Assembly (NCBI RefSeq): GCF_020859565.1
Contig: NZ_JAJHUO010000015.1
Span: forward strand, 1-64,000
Direction of reading: 5' to 3'
DNA from: Saccharothrix luteola
GTDB taxonomy: Bacteria > Actinomycetota > Actinomycetes > Mycobacteriales > Pseudonocardiaceae
DNA: 64,000 bases
In this document: piece by piece, positions 50,092-58,563 of the stretch
How the letters are laid out: the number at the start of each line of letters is the position of its first letter
How positions within the stretch are numbered: position 1 is the first letter of the stretch
Notes under the pieces: generated by a model
What the model was told of the DNA's origin: nothing
The model's database searches: none
What the model saw: only the letters and a program-made list of their open reading frames with translations
Translations under genes and position numbers: made by a program

Positions 50092-50129
50092 AAAGGTGAT
50101 ACCTTTCGCCGCCAAAGGTACTACTTTTG
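50092..50129. promoter_or_regulatory. Two GntR-type operators between gntR and gntK
   Basis: AAAGGTGATACCTTT (50092-50106) is a perfect palindrome with 6-bp arms; CAAAGGTACTACTTTTG (50113-50129) is the same half-sites with one mismatch. Centres are 22 bp apart, about two helical turns, favouring cooperative binding on one DNA face. They lie between the divergent starts and can control both genes. Confidence 0.75.
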
Positions 50130-50162
50130 ATCGTCTCGTCGTCGCAGCCGAGAGGTGCACCC

Positions 50163-50696
50163 ATGACCACGAGCGCCGAACCGACCTGCGTGGTCGTGAT
50201 GGGCGTGTCCGGATCGGGCAAGAGCACGGTCGCCCGGATGCTGGCCGACCGGCTCGGCCGGCCGATGGCCGAGGCCGACGAGTTCCACCCGGCCGCCAAC
50301 ATCGGGAAGATGTCCGCGGGCACCCCGCTCACCGACGCCGACCGCGCGCCCTGGCTGGCCGCGATCCGCGACTGGATCACCGAACGCGCCGCCGCGGGCG
50401 AGAGCACGGTCGTCACGTGCTCGGCGCTCAAGCGCGCCTACCGCGACGTGCTGCGGGGCGCGGACGCCCGGGTCCGCTTCCTCCACCTGCACGGCACGGC
50501 CGACGTGATCGGCGAGCGGATGTCGCACCGGTCCGGCCACTTCATGCCGCCGTCCCTGCTCCGGTCGCAGTTCGACGCCCTCGAACCGCTGACAGCCGAC
50601 GAGGACGGCGTCGCGGTCGACGTGGCGCGGACGCCCGAGCTGATCCTCGAGGACGCCGTGACCCGGCTCGACCTCGCCGCCGGACACCCGGCGTGA
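50163..50696 (+). CDS. gntK: Gluconokinase
   Basis: 177 residues, the compact P-loop gluconokinase. Walker A is GVSGSGKST (14-22). Other family landmarks are EADEFHPAANIGKMSAGTPLTDADRAPWL (sugar binding), TCSALKRAYRDVLR, and RSGHFMPPSLLRSQFDALEPL. It phosphorylates D-gluconate to 6-phosphogluconate, feeding the pentose phosphate or Entner-Doudoroff route. AGAGGTG lies 5 nt before the ATG at 50163. The permease gene follows 34 nt later, and two GntR-type palindromes precede it. Confidence 0.95.
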   Translation: MTTSAEPTCVVVMGVSGSGKSTVARMLADRLGRPMAEADEFHPAANIGKMSAGTPLTDADRAPWLAAIRDWITERAAAGESTVVTCSALKRAYRDVLRGADARVRFLHLHGTADVIGERMSHRSGHFMPPSLLRSQFDALEPLTADEDGVAVDVARTPELILEDAVTRLDLAAGHPA

Positions 50697-50730
50697 CCCG
50701 CCGGGACCTTCGAGAACGACGGAGCTGCCG

Positions 50731-52107
50731 ATGACCGCCGACGACGACTGGGTCCAGACCTTCGGCACGGGCGCCCTGCTCGGCATCGCCGCAGGCGCGA
50801 TCGCCCTCCTGCTGTTCCTCATCATGTACCTGCGGGTGCACGCGTTCCTGGCGTTGGTGCTGGTCAGCCTGCTCACCGCGTTCGCCGCGCGCATCCCGGC
50901 CGAGTCGGTGGTCCCCACCCTCGTCGGCGGGTTCGGCACCACCCTCGGCAGCGTCGCGCTGCTCGTCGGCCTCGGCGCGATCCTGGGCAGGCTCGTGGAG
51001 GTCACGGGCGGCGCGCAGTCGTTGACCGACGCGCTGATCCGCCGGTTCGGCGAGCAGCGCGCGCCGCTCGCGCTCGGCGTCAGCTCGCTGGTGTTCGGCT
51101 TCCCCATCTTCTTCGACGCCGGCCTGGTCGTGATGCTGCCGATCGTGTTCGCGGTGGCCCGGCGGCTGGGCGGCGGCGTGCTGCGCTACGGCCTGCCCGC
51201 CGCGGGCGCGTTCTCCGTGATGCACGTGTTCGTCCCGCCCCACCCCGGTCCGGTGGCGGCGACCGAACTGCTCGGCGCGGACGTCGGCCTGGTGATCGCG
51301 TTCGGCCTGCTGATCGCGATCCCGACCTGGTACACGACCAGCTACCTGTTCGGGCTGGCGATGGGCAAGCGGCTGGTCCTGCCCGTGCCGACGATCCTCA
51401 GCGGCGGTCCGCGGGCCGAGGACCACGAGAACCCGCCGCGTCCGGGCACCGTCGTCGCGCTGCTGCTGCTCCCGCTGGTCATGATCTTCACCAACACCGG
51501 GCTGGACGCGGCGCGTGCCGCCGGGTGGGTCGACGGCGAGGCGTCCTGGTTCCAGGTCGCCCGCGCGCTCGGCTCGACGCCGGTGGCGCTGCTGGTGACC
51601 GTGCTCGTCGCCTCCTACGCCCTCGGGCTGCGCAAGGACGCGGTCGAGAAGCTGACCGACTCGGCCCTCGGGCCGGTGTGCGCGGTCATCCTCATCACCG
51701 GCGCGGGCGGCATGTTCGGCGCCGTGCTGCGGGCCGGCGGCATCGGGGACGCGCTGTCGGACGGGCTGACCGACATCGGGCTGCCGGTGTTCGCGGCCGG
51801 GTTCGTCATCGCCGCCGCGCTGCGGATCGCGCAGGGCTCGGCGACGGTCGCGTTGACCACGGCCGCGGGCCTGGTGCAGCCCGTCGTGCAGGCGGGCGGG
51901 TTCAGCGCGGTCGAGCTGGCCGCGATCGTGCTCGCCCTGGCGGCGGGCTCGGTGATCGCGAGCCACGTCAACGACTCGGGCTTCTGGCTGGTCGGCAACC
52001 TGATGGGGATGGACGTGCGGACCACGTTGACGACGTGGACGGTCATGGAGACCACGATCAGCCTGGTCGGCTTCGGCCTGTCCGCGGTGCTGTTCGTGCT
52101 CGGGTGA
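50731..52107 (+). CDS. gntP: GntP-family gluconate:H+ symporter
   Basis: 458 residues with 12-14 membrane helices and GntP landmarks: FGTTLGSVALLVGLGAILGRLVEVTGGAQSL, VFGFPIFFDAGLVVMLPIVFAVARR, FVPPHPGPVAATELLGADVG, and the terminal VIASHVNDSGFWLVGNLMGM. It imports D-gluconate with protons for the upstream gluconokinase. CGGAG about 6 nt before the ATG. A short inverted repeat immediately after the stop may end the operon. Confidence 0.95.
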   Translation: MTADDDWVQTFGTGALLGIAAGAIALLLFLIMYLRVHAFLALVLVSLLTAFAARIPAESVVPTLVGGFGTTLGSVALLVGLGAILGRLVEVTGGAQSLTDALIRRFGEQRAPLALGVSSLVFGFPIFFDAGLVVMLPIVFAVARRLGGGVLRYGLPAAGAFSVMHVFVPPHPGPVAATELLGADVGLVIAFGLLIAIPTWYTTSYLFGLAMGKRLVLPVPTILSGGPRAEDHENPPRPGTVVALLLLPLVMIFTNTGLDAARAAGWVDGEASWFQVARALGSTPVALLVTVLVASYALGLRKDAVEKLTDSALGPVCAVILITGAGGMFGAVLRAGGIGDALSDGLTDIGLPVFAAGFVIAAALRIAQGSATVALTTAAGLVQPVVQAGGFSAVELAAIVLALAAGSVIASHVNDSGFWLVGNLMGMDVRTTLTTWTVMETTISLVGFGLSAVLFVLG

Positions 52108-52127
52108 CCCCGGCCGCGCTTCGGGGT
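52107..52127 (+). terminator. Weak hairpin after gntP
   Basis: ACCCCG and CGGGGT pair across a 9-nt loop at the gntP stop. Stem is only six pairs and no U-tract follows, so this is tentative. Confidence 0.3.
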
Positions 52128-52196
52128 CGCACACCGGGGGTGATACCGGGGATCTACCGGATCATGGGCGCGGCGCGGGGCGGGAGGCTCGGCGGC

Positions 52197-52952
52197 ATGA
52201 CGAGAACCTCCCGCCGCGCCGCCGTCGCGGCACTGGCGAGCACGGCGCTGATCGGCCTGGCCGCGGTGGCGCCCCAGCAGGCCGCCGCACAGGCCGCCCC
52301 GGTCCCGCAGCAGGCCGCCGCGCAGCCGACGCCCGCGTTCGACTTCGCCGACTGCCCCGCGATCCCCGCGGGCGCGGACCCCGCCCAGTGGCGCTGCGAG
52401 GTGCTGATGTCCAGCGGCACCGTCAAGTTCGGCGACCTGGCCGAGCAGAGCACCGGCGCGATGCGGCTGACGTTCGCCGAGGGGCGGGTGGACGGCGAGT
52501 TCGCGCAGGTCTTCGGCGCCCTGCGGGCCGAGCCGACGACCGTGCCGGGCGGCCTGCTCGGCGTGCCCGGGCACCACCCGGTGCTGCGCGCGGACCTGCG
52601 CATCGAGTACGCCGGGTTCGCCGACTTCCTCTCCGACGGCGACCGGATGGGCGTGCAGCACCTGAAGGTGCGGGTGATCAACGGGCTGCTGCCGCGGACC
52701 TGCTCGATCGGCGACGAGGACGACCCTCTCGTGTTCCGGCCCGTCCGGACCAGCGGCCCCGACCGGATCTCCGCCGACCCGCCCGTGCTCCGGTTCACCA
52801 TCGAGGACAACGCGTTCGCCGTACCCTCCGCGCGGGGATGCGGCGGTCTGGACCGCTTGGTGGACAAGCGGTTCGGCCTGCCCTCCCCCGCCGGCGCGAA
52901 CTCGATGAAGCTCACCACGCTGGTCGGCCTCAAGAGCTACACCGAGCTGTGA
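52197..52952 (+). CDS. Secreted protein of unknown function
   Basis: 251 residues. A signal peptide (about 1-32, with repeated PQQAAAQ segments around its end) precedes a beta-rich domain with no family I recognise: FDFADCPAIPAGADPAQWRCEVLMSSGTVKFGDL, DLRIEYAGFADFLSDGDRMGVQHLKVRVINGLLPRTCSIGDEDDPLVF and a C-terminal FGLPSPAGANSMKLTTLVGLKSY. Four Cys could form two disulphides. The first 20 mature residues contain a duplicated heptad-like APxPQQAAAQ unit. GGGAGG stands 9 nt before the ATG. It sits alone between gntP and ilvD. Confidence 0.75.
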   Translation: MTRTSRRAAVAALASTALIGLAAVAPQQAAAQAAPVPQQAAAQPTPAFDFADCPAIPAGADPAQWRCEVLMSSGTVKFGDLAEQSTGAMRLTFAEGRVDGEFAQVFGALRAEPTTVPGGLLGVPGHHPVLRADLRIEYAGFADFLSDGDRMGVQHLKVRVINGLLPRTCSIGDEDDPLVFRPVRTSGPDRISADPPVLRFTIEDNAFAVPSARGCGGLDRLVDKRFGLPSPAGANSMKLTTLVGLKSYTEL

Positions 52953-53031
52953 CGGGCTCCCGGCCTCGACCGCGTCGACCGGTCGGGGCCGGGCTCGACC
53001 GGTCGCCGGTGCGACGACCCGGCCGGGACGT

Positions 53032-53037
53032 TAGGTT
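53032..53037 (+). promoter_or_regulatory. Leaderless -10 element for ilvD
   Basis: TAGGTT, 6 nt before the ATG at 53044; no Shine-Dalgarno sequence. Confidence 0.55.
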
Positions 53038-53043
53038 TCGTCC

Positions 53044-54741
53044 ATGAACGAGACCCCGGACATCAAGCCGCGCAGTCGCGACGTCACCGACGGCCTGGAG
53101 AGGACCGCCGCGCGCGGGATGCTGCGGGCGGTCGGGATGGGCGACGACGACTGGGTCAAGCCCCAGATCGGCGTCGCCTCGTCGTGGAACGAGATCACGC
53201 CCTGCAACCTGTCGTTGGACCGGCTGGCGAAGGCGAGCAAGGACGGCGTGCACGCGGCGGGCGGCTACCCGCTCGAGTTCGGCACGATCTCGGTGTCCGA
53301 CGGCATCTCGATGGGCCACGAGGGCATGCACTTCTCCCTGGTGTCGCGCGAGGTCATCGCGGACAGCGTGGAGACGGTCATGCAGGCCGAGCGGCTGGAC
53401 GGGTCGGTGCTGCTCGCGGGCTGCGACAAGTCGCTGCCGGGCATGCTCATGGCCGCCGCGCGGCTCGACCTGGCCTCCGTCTTCCTCTACGCGGGCTCGA
53501 TCCTGCCCGGCCGGGTCACCCTGACCGACGGCAGCGAGCGCGAGGTCACGATCATCGACGCGTTCGAGGCCGTCGGCGCGTGCGCCCGCGGCCTGATGAG
53601 CCGCGAGGACGTCGACCTCATCGAACGCGCCATCTGCCCCGGCGAGGGCGCGTGCGGCGGCATGTACACCGCGAACACGATGGCGAGCGCGGCCGAGGCG
53701 CTGGGCATGTCGCTGCCGGGCAGCGCCGCGCCGCCCGCCACGGACCGGCGGCGCGACGGGTTCGCCCGCAAGTCCGGCGAGGCCGTGGTCGGGATGCTGC
53801 GCAAGGGCATCACCGCGCGGCAGATCATGACCCGGGAGGCGTTCGAGAACGCGATCGCCGTGGTGATGGCGTTCGGCGGGTCGACCAACGCCGTGCTGCA
53901 CCTGCTGGCCATCGCGCACGAGGCCGAGGTGGAGCTGAGCCTGGACGACTTCACGAGGATCGGCGCGAAGGTGCCGCACCTGGCCGACGTCAAGCCGTTC
54001 GGCAGGCACGTGATGACCGACGTCGACCGCATCGGCGGCGTGCCCGTGGTGATGAAGGCGCTGCTGGACGCGGGCCTGCTGCACGGCGACTGCCTCACCG
54101 TCACCGGCCGCACGGTCGCCGAGAACCTGGCCGACATCGCGCCGCCGGACCCCGACGGCACGGTGCTGCGCGCGATGAACGAGCCGATCCACCGCACCGG
54201 CGGCATCACGATCCTGCGCGGCTCGCTCGCGCCCGACGGCGCGGTGGTGAAGTCCGCCGGGTTCGACTCCGACGTGTTCACCGGGACCGCCCGCGTGTTC
54301 GACCGCGAGCGCGCGGCCATGGACGCGCTGGAGGACGGCACGATCACCGCCGGCGACGTGGTCGTCATCCGCTACGAGGGCCCCAAGGGCGGGCCGGGGA
54401 TGCGCGAGATGCTCGCCATCACCGCCGCGATCAAGGGCGCCGGGCTGGGCAAGGACGTCCTGCTGCTCACCGACGGCCGGTTCTCCGGCGGCACGACCGG
54501 CCTGTGCGTCGGCCACGTCGCGCCGGAGGCGGCGGACGGCGGTCCGATCGCGTTCGTCCGCGACGGCGACCCGATCACGCTCGACGTCGCCAACGGCACG
54601 CTGGACCTCGGCGTGGACGCCGCCGAGCTCGCCGCCCGCCGCGAGGGCTGGACGCCGCTGCCCGCGCGGTACCAGCGGGGCGTGCTGGCGAAGTACTCGA
54701 AGCTCGTCGGCTCCGCGTCCGGCGGCGCGGTCTGCGGCTGA
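53044..54741 (+). CDS. ilvD: Dihydroxy-acid dehydratase
   Basis: 565 residues, typical length. Iron-sulphur and substrate motifs are all present: ITPCNLSLDRLA, LLAGCDKSLPGMLMA, CPGEGACGGMYTANTMASAAEALGMSLPG and FGGSTNAVLHLLAIA; the C-terminal GRFSGGTTGLCVGHVAPEA is also intact. It dehydrates 2,3-dihydroxy acids in valine, isoleucine and coenzyme A synthesis. Although close to a gluconate locus and related to 6-phosphogluconate dehydratase, its motifs are those of IlvD. It appears to be transcribed alone from a leaderless promoter and ends in a strong bidirectional terminator. Confidence 0.95.
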   Translation: MNETPDIKPRSRDVTDGLERTAARGMLRAVGMGDDDWVKPQIGVASSWNEITPCNLSLDRLAKASKDGVHAAGGYPLEFGTISVSDGISMGHEGMHFSLVSREVIADSVETVMQAERLDGSVLLAGCDKSLPGMLMAAARLDLASVFLYAGSILPGRVTLTDGSEREVTIIDAFEAVGACARGLMSREDVDLIERAICPGEGACGGMYTANTMASAAEALGMSLPGSAAPPATDRRRDGFARKSGEAVVGMLRKGITARQIMTREAFENAIAVVMAFGGSTNAVLHLLAIAHEAEVELSLDDFTRIGAKVPHLADVKPFGRHVMTDVDRIGGVPVVMKALLDAGLLHGDCLTVTGRTVAENLADIAPPDPDGTVLRAMNEPIHRTGGITILRGSLAPDGAVVKSAGFDSDVFTGTARVFDRERAAMDALEDGTITAGDVVVIRYEGPKGGPGMREMLAITAAIKGAGLGKDVLLLTDGRFSGGTTGLCVGHVAPEAADGGPIAFVRDGDPITLDVANGTLDLGVDAAELAARREGWTPLPARYQRGVLAKYSKLVGSASGGAVCG

Positions 54742-54750
54742 CGCGCGAAC

Positions 54751-54783
54751 GGTGCCCGACCCCCGCGGCGGGGGTCGGGCACC
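54751..54783. terminator. Bidirectional hairpin terminator between ilvD and the beta-helix gene
   Basis: GGTGCCCGACCCCCGC and its exact complement (16 bp, one-nt loop) fill the gap between the convergent stops at 54741 and 54794. It serves both genes and is the strongest hairpin in the window. Confidence 0.85.
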
Positions 54784-54793
54784 GCGTCCTGGC

Positions 54794-56662
54794 TCACGGA
54801 GCCGGGTACTCCGCGATGTAGACCGGAGCGCCCACGTTGGTCAGGTCGGCCGGGCCGCCCACGCCGTTGACGACGTGGTCGATGACGCCCGCGCTGAGGT
54901 TGACCGTCATGATGTGGTGCAGCTTCACGCCCGGCGCCTCCGGGACCTCGAAGCCGTTCTCGGTGTGGATCGTCGGGTTGTTCTGGTTGAACACGTAGAC
55001 GCCACCGCCGTGCAGGGTGTGCTCGCGCACGTGGTCCCCGACCTTGTAGCCGGCCCAGCCCTCGACGTCGCCCTTCATCCAGTCGGCCTGCGTCGGCGGG
55101 TCGTAGGGCAGCTCGTTCTGGTACAGCACGACCTTGCCGCGCTCGCCGTTCCACACCGTGTTGTGGCGCTGGAAGTGCTCCACGAACAGACCGGTCGCGG
55201 TCACGTCGTCACCGTTGACGACCACACCGGTGAGGCCGGTGTTGGTGTTCCAGCGCTGCGTGTCGGTGAAGCCCTCCACGCCGTGGTCGGCGCGCCACAC
55301 CCACGTGTGGTCGATGAGCACGTGGTCGCTGTTGACCTCCAGCGCGGTGTCCACCTTGCCGACGTGCGGCCCGCCGACGCGGAAGTACACGTCCGACAGC
55401 GTGGTCGGGTTGGCCGGGTCGGCCGGCCGGTGGCCGTGCTTCTTGCCCACGCGCAGCAGCACCGGGGACAGCTCCGTGCCCGCGTCGATCGTGACGCCGG
55501 CGATGACCACGCCCGGCACGTCCGCGACGTCCAGCGGGGTCGAGCCGTTCACGGCGGTCAGCGTGGCGTGCCCGAGACCGAGGACCACGGTGTCGGCCCG
55601 CTTGACCTCGATGCTGCGGGCGATGTCGTAGACGCCCGGCGTGAGCAGCAGGTGCTTGCCGCGCGCCAGCTGGTTGTTGATGTCGCGCACCGAGTCGCCG
55701 GGCTTGGCGACGAAGAACTCCGACAGCGGGATCGTGCGGCCGGGCGTCAGGCCGTTCGCCCACGACACACCGCTGGTGTCGCGCTTGGCGGCCGGGACGC
55801 GGACCTGGTAGCGGCCCTTGTCGTCGACGAACAGGTACGGCTTCTCACGGCTCAGCGAGGTGGTGTCGAGCGTGGTGTAGGGCGGGGTGGGGAACGCCGC
55901 GTCGTCGGGAGCGCCCGCGACACCGGAGAACACCTGGTTCCACACGCCGTTGGACCAGCTGCCGAGCTCGCTGTTGCGGGTCAGCCACTGCTGCTGCGAG
56001 CCGTTGACGACGGACGGCAGCCGGGAGTCGGCGATGAAGCCGCCGCTGGCGTACTGGGGGCCGGCGGTGCAGTAGTCCATCAGCGTGAACGTGCCGCTGG
56101 TGACGTTGAGCCGGCGCAGCGACACCGCCTGGGACACGGCCCAGAAGTTGGCGCCGGCGCGGCAGCCGTCCTGGCCCTTGCCGTCGATGTTGATCGTCAG
56201 GTTGCCCAGCGTGCGCCAGAAGTTGACCAGGGCGAGGCAGTTGGCCGTGCCGCCCTCGGTCAGGCAGCGGTTGTAGACCTCGACCTTGCCGTTGATCACG
56301 ACGTCGGTGGGCGAGGCGCCGAGGCCCGCGATCTCGGTGTAGTAGCCGACCTTGATCTGCAACGGCCGCTCGGCCGTGCCGTAGTGGCCCGGCTTGAACA
56401 GGTACGCGTACCGCTGGGCGCCCATCTCGTTGTCGACCTGGGCGGCGTGCGTGGCGTCGAGCGCGGCCTGGATCTCGGCGACCGGCATGGAAGGGTCGAA
56501 CACCTTCACGTTCACGCCGAGGTCCTGCGTGCGCCGGGGCGGGTCGGCGCTCACGGCCGGCGCCGCGGCCGTGGTGGCGGCGGCCAGGGCGAGACCGAGC
56601 ACGAACACCCGGCGCAGTCTCGCGGGAGCGCTCTCGCGTCTGGCGTGGCGCATGATCGTCAT
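54794..56662 (-). CDS. Secreted right-handed beta-helix protein (GH55/pectate-lyase-superfamily-like)
   Basis: About 622 residues. A signal peptide (about 1-40, ending AVSADPP) precedes a large parallel beta-helix. Rungs such as VVNGDDVTATGLFVEHFQRHNTVW, ALEVNSDHVLIDHTWVWRADHGVEG and TVVLGLGHATLTAVNGSTPLDVADVPGVVIAGVTIDAG repeat the Asn/Val pattern of the Pectate_lyase_3 superfamily. Its length and two-part helix recall GH55 beta-1,3-glucanases, but I cannot identify catalytic residues with confidence. The ATG at 56662 has AGAGG 7 nt upstream. CebR-like palindromes lie at both sides of its start, suggesting glucan-responsive control. Confidence 0.78.
   Translation of the reverse strand: MTIMRHARRESAPARLRRVFVLGLALAAATTAAAPAVSADPPRRTQDLGVNVKVFDPSMPVAEIQAALDATHAAQVDNEMGAQRYAYLFKPGHYGTAERPLQIKVGYYTEIAGLGASPTDVVINGKVEVYNRCLTEGGTANCLALVNFWRTLGNLTINIDGKGQDGCRAGANFWAVSQAVSLRRLNVTSGTFTLMDYCTAGPQYASGGFIADSRLPSVVNGSQQQWLTRNSELGSWSNGVWNQVFSGVAGAPDDAAFPTPPYTTLDTTSLSREKPYLFVDDKGRYQVRVPAAKRDTSGVSWANGLTPGRTIPLSEFFVAKPGDSVRDINNQLARGKHLLLTPGVYDIARSIEVKRADTVVLGLGHATLTAVNGSTPLDVADVPGVVIAGVTIDAGTELSPVLLRVGKKHGHRPADPANPTTLSDVYFRVGGPHVGKVDTALEVNSDHVLIDHTWVWRADHGVEGFTDTQRWNTNTGLTGVVVNGDDVTATGLFVEHFQRHNTVWNGERGKVVLYQNELPYDPPTQADWMKGDVEGWAGYKVGDHVREHTLHGGGVYVFNQNNPTIHTENGFEVPEAPGVKLHHIMTVNLSAGVIDHVVNGVGGPADLTNVGAPVYIAEYPAP
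56624..56635. promoter_or_regulatory. CebR-like site inside the signal-peptide region of the beta-helix gene
   Basis: GGGAGCGCTCTC, one mismatch from a perfect palindrome, centred on GC. It lies about 30 nt inside the coding sequence and matches the site at 56704-56715. The known CebR operator core is GGGAGCGCTCCC. Confidence 0.45.
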
Positions 56663-56703
56663 TGACATGCCTCTGAGGGTAGTGACGCCGGCCACGCGAA
56701 CGT

Positions 56704-56715
56704 GAGAGCGCTCTC
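56704..56715. promoter_or_regulatory. CebR-like operator upstream of the beta-helix gene
   Basis: GAGAGCGCTCTC, a perfect 12-bp palindrome 42 nt before the start at 56662. It has the LacI-family CebR form. No CebR gene is in the window. The remaining gap to the methyltransferase (to 56869) holds no gene I can see. Confidence 0.6.
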
Positions 56716-56869
56716 TCAGGTTCGGCGAGGTCAGGCGTTGGCGGTGTGGAGTTGGCTATTTCTACTTCACGATCCGCTCCCGCGCCATGGCCCGACGACC
56801 ACGAATTCGTCCCGGTACGACCGGGAAACGCACGCGCGGTTCCCCTGCGCGTTGTGCTAGTCACTGAAG

Positions 56870-57616
56870 GTGGATCGACAGACACTCAGCGCCCTGGCGC
56901 ACGCCGAGCACCCGATCGCGGCGCCCCTCGGCGACCCGACCGTGAGCGACCTCCTGAACCGGGCGATCCGTCGGCCGGACGCCCACCTGCTCGACCTCGG
57001 CTGCGGCGAGGGGGCGTGGCTGCTGCGCGCGGCGCAGGAGCACGACGGCGTCACCGCGGTCGGCGTGGACATCTCCGGCGCGGGTTTCGAGGAGACCCTC
57101 GCCGACGCCGCCCGGCTCGGCGTGGCCGACCGGCTGGAGCTCCTCCGGCAGGACGTGACCACGTACCGGTCGGCCCGCAAGGCGGACGTGGTGCTCAGCA
57201 TCGGCGCGGCCTACGCCTTCGGCGAGCTGCTGCCCGCGCTCGCCGCCGCCCGGGGCCACCTCGCCGAGGACGGCGTGGTCGTGCTCGGCGACTGCTTCTG
57301 GGAACGCGAGCCGAGCCCGGAGCTGCGGGCGGAGCTGGAGGACGGCCCGCAGAAGTACGCCGACCTGGCGACCACGGTCGCCCGCGTGGTCGCCGACGGC
57401 TGGACGCCGGTGCACGGCCACGTGAGCACGCTCGCGGAGTGGGACGAGTACGAGTGGAGCTGGACCGGCTCGCTGGCCGCGTGGGCGCTGGACCACCCCG
57501 ACCACCCGGACCGCGAGCAGGTGCTGGCCACCTCCGCCGCGCACCGGGACAGCTGGCTCAACGGTTACCGCGGCGTGCTCGGCTTCGTCACCCTGGTGCT
57601 CCGGCCGACGCCCTAG
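56870..57616 (+). CDS. Class I SAM-dependent methyltransferase
   Basis: 248 residues. SAM motif I LLDLGCGEGAWLLRAAQ (about 40-56), VGVDISGAGFEETLADAARLG and VTTYRSARKADVVLSIGAAYAFGELLPALAAARGHLAEDGVVVLGDCFWE give the standard class I fold. The C-terminal part (EWDEYEWSWTGSLAAWAL ... HRDSWLNGYRGVLGFVTLVLR) is shared with a group of small-molecule methyltransferases of unknown acceptor. The GTG at 56870 has TAGTCA 6 nt upstream, a weak leaderless -10. It stands alone. Confidence 0.88.
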   Translation: MDRQTLSALAHAEHPIAAPLGDPTVSDLLNRAIRRPDAHLLDLGCGEGAWLLRAAQEHDGVTAVGVDISGAGFEETLADAARLGVADRLELLRQDVTTYRSARKADVVLSIGAAYAFGELLPALAAARGHLAEDGVVVLGDCFWEREPSPELRAELEDGPQKYADLATTVARVVADGWTPVHGHVSTLAEWDEYEWSWTGSLAAWALDHPDHPDREQVLATSAAHRDSWLNGYRGVLGFVTLVLRPTP

Positions 57617-57654
57617 GCGGTGCAGGGCACGAGCCGCCGTGTGGCGGGTCGGAC

Positions 57655-58563
57655 CTACGCGACCCGCTCACGCGGCAGCTTGTCGGGCGTGGCCACGATG
57701 TCCACCCGCCGGACCTTCCCGTCGTGGACGGTGACCGAGCAGACGAACCTGGTGGCCGTGCCGGTCACCGCGGCGAACCCCGCGCCCCCGTTCACCGCGA
57801 CCGGCGCGATGCGTTGGCCGACGGGCATCTTGCGGCGCACGGTCACCAGGAACCACGCCACCCGGTCCGCGCCGCGCACCGGTCGACGGGCCACGCCGCG
57901 CAGGCCGCCGCCGTCGCTGGTCAGCACGACGTCGGGATCGAGCACGGCCAGCAGGCCGCGCAGGTCCCCCTGGCCGACGGCGCGCAGGAACGCGTCGACG
58001 GCGCGGCGGTGCTCGACCGCGCCGACGTCGACCCTCGGCGCGCCGGCCGCGACGTGCGCCCTGGCCCGCACGGCCAGTTGCCGCACGGCGGCCGGGCTGC
58101 GGCCGACGACGGTGGCGATCTCGGGGAACGGCATGCCGAACACCTCGTGCAGCACCCACGTGGTGCGTTCGGCGGGGGTGAGGGTTTCGAGCACGACCAT
58201 GAGCGCGAAGCTGACCGTGTCGTCCAGCGTCACCCGGTCCGCCGGATCGTCGGCGACGGGCTCCACCAGCGGTTCGGGCAGCCAGGGTCCGACGTACTCC
58301 TCGCGCCGCACCCGCGCGGAGCGCAGCACGTCCACCGCGCGTCGCGCCACCGCCACCACCGCCCACGCCTCGACGTCGCGGACGGTCTCGTGCCGGTCCG
58401 CGGCGGCCAGCCGCAGCCAGCAGTCCGACACCACGTCCTGCGCCTCGGCGACCGTGCCGACCAGGGAGTACGCGACGCCGACCAGCCGTGGCCGCAGACG
58501 GGTGTACTCGGCGGCGAGCCGGGCGACCCGGTCGGCTTCGGGGCCGGTGCTGCGGCCCGTCAC
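57655..58563 (-). CDS. SigJ-type ECF sigma factor with C-terminal SnoaL domain
   Basis: 302 residues. Region 2: LAAEYTRLRPRLVGVAYSLVGTVAEAQDVVSDCWLRLA; region 4: TLTPAERTTWVLHEVFGMPFPEIATVVGRSPAAVRQLAVRARAHV. Residues about 190-302 form a SnoaL/NTF2-like domain (RAVDAFLRAVGQGDLRGLLAVLDPDVVL ...), the mark of ECF41/SigJ-type factors, in which the fused domain replaces an anti-sigma factor. GTG at 58563 overlaps the stop of the NAD-binding protein gene (GTGA). ECF41 factors usually regulate an adjacent oxidoreductase or COE-type gene, and this pairing fits. Confidence 0.92.
   Translation of the reverse strand: MTGRSTGPEADRVARLAAEYTRLRPRLVGVAYSLVGTVAEAQDVVSDCWLRLAAADRHETVRDVEAWAVVAVARRAVDVLRSARVRREEYVGPWLPEPLVEPVADDPADRVTLDDTVSFALMVVLETLTPAERTTWVLHEVFGMPFPEIATVVGRSPAAVRQLAVRARAHVAAGAPRVDVGAVEHRRAVDAFLRAVGQGDLRGLLAVLDPDVVLTSDGGGLRGVARRPVRGADRVAWFLVTVRRKMPVGQRIAPVAVNGGAGFAAVTGTATRFVCSVTVHDGKVRRVDIVATPDKLPRERVA

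Noticed and set aside
53044..54741. 6-phosphogluconate dehydratase (Edd), given the nearby gluconate genes
   Set aside because: Motifs and N-terminus match dihydroxy-acid dehydratase, and it has its own promoter and terminator.
54752..56665. 637-residue frame antisense to the beta-helix protein
   Set aside because: Shadow of the real gene, which has signal peptide, ribosome-binding site and repeats.
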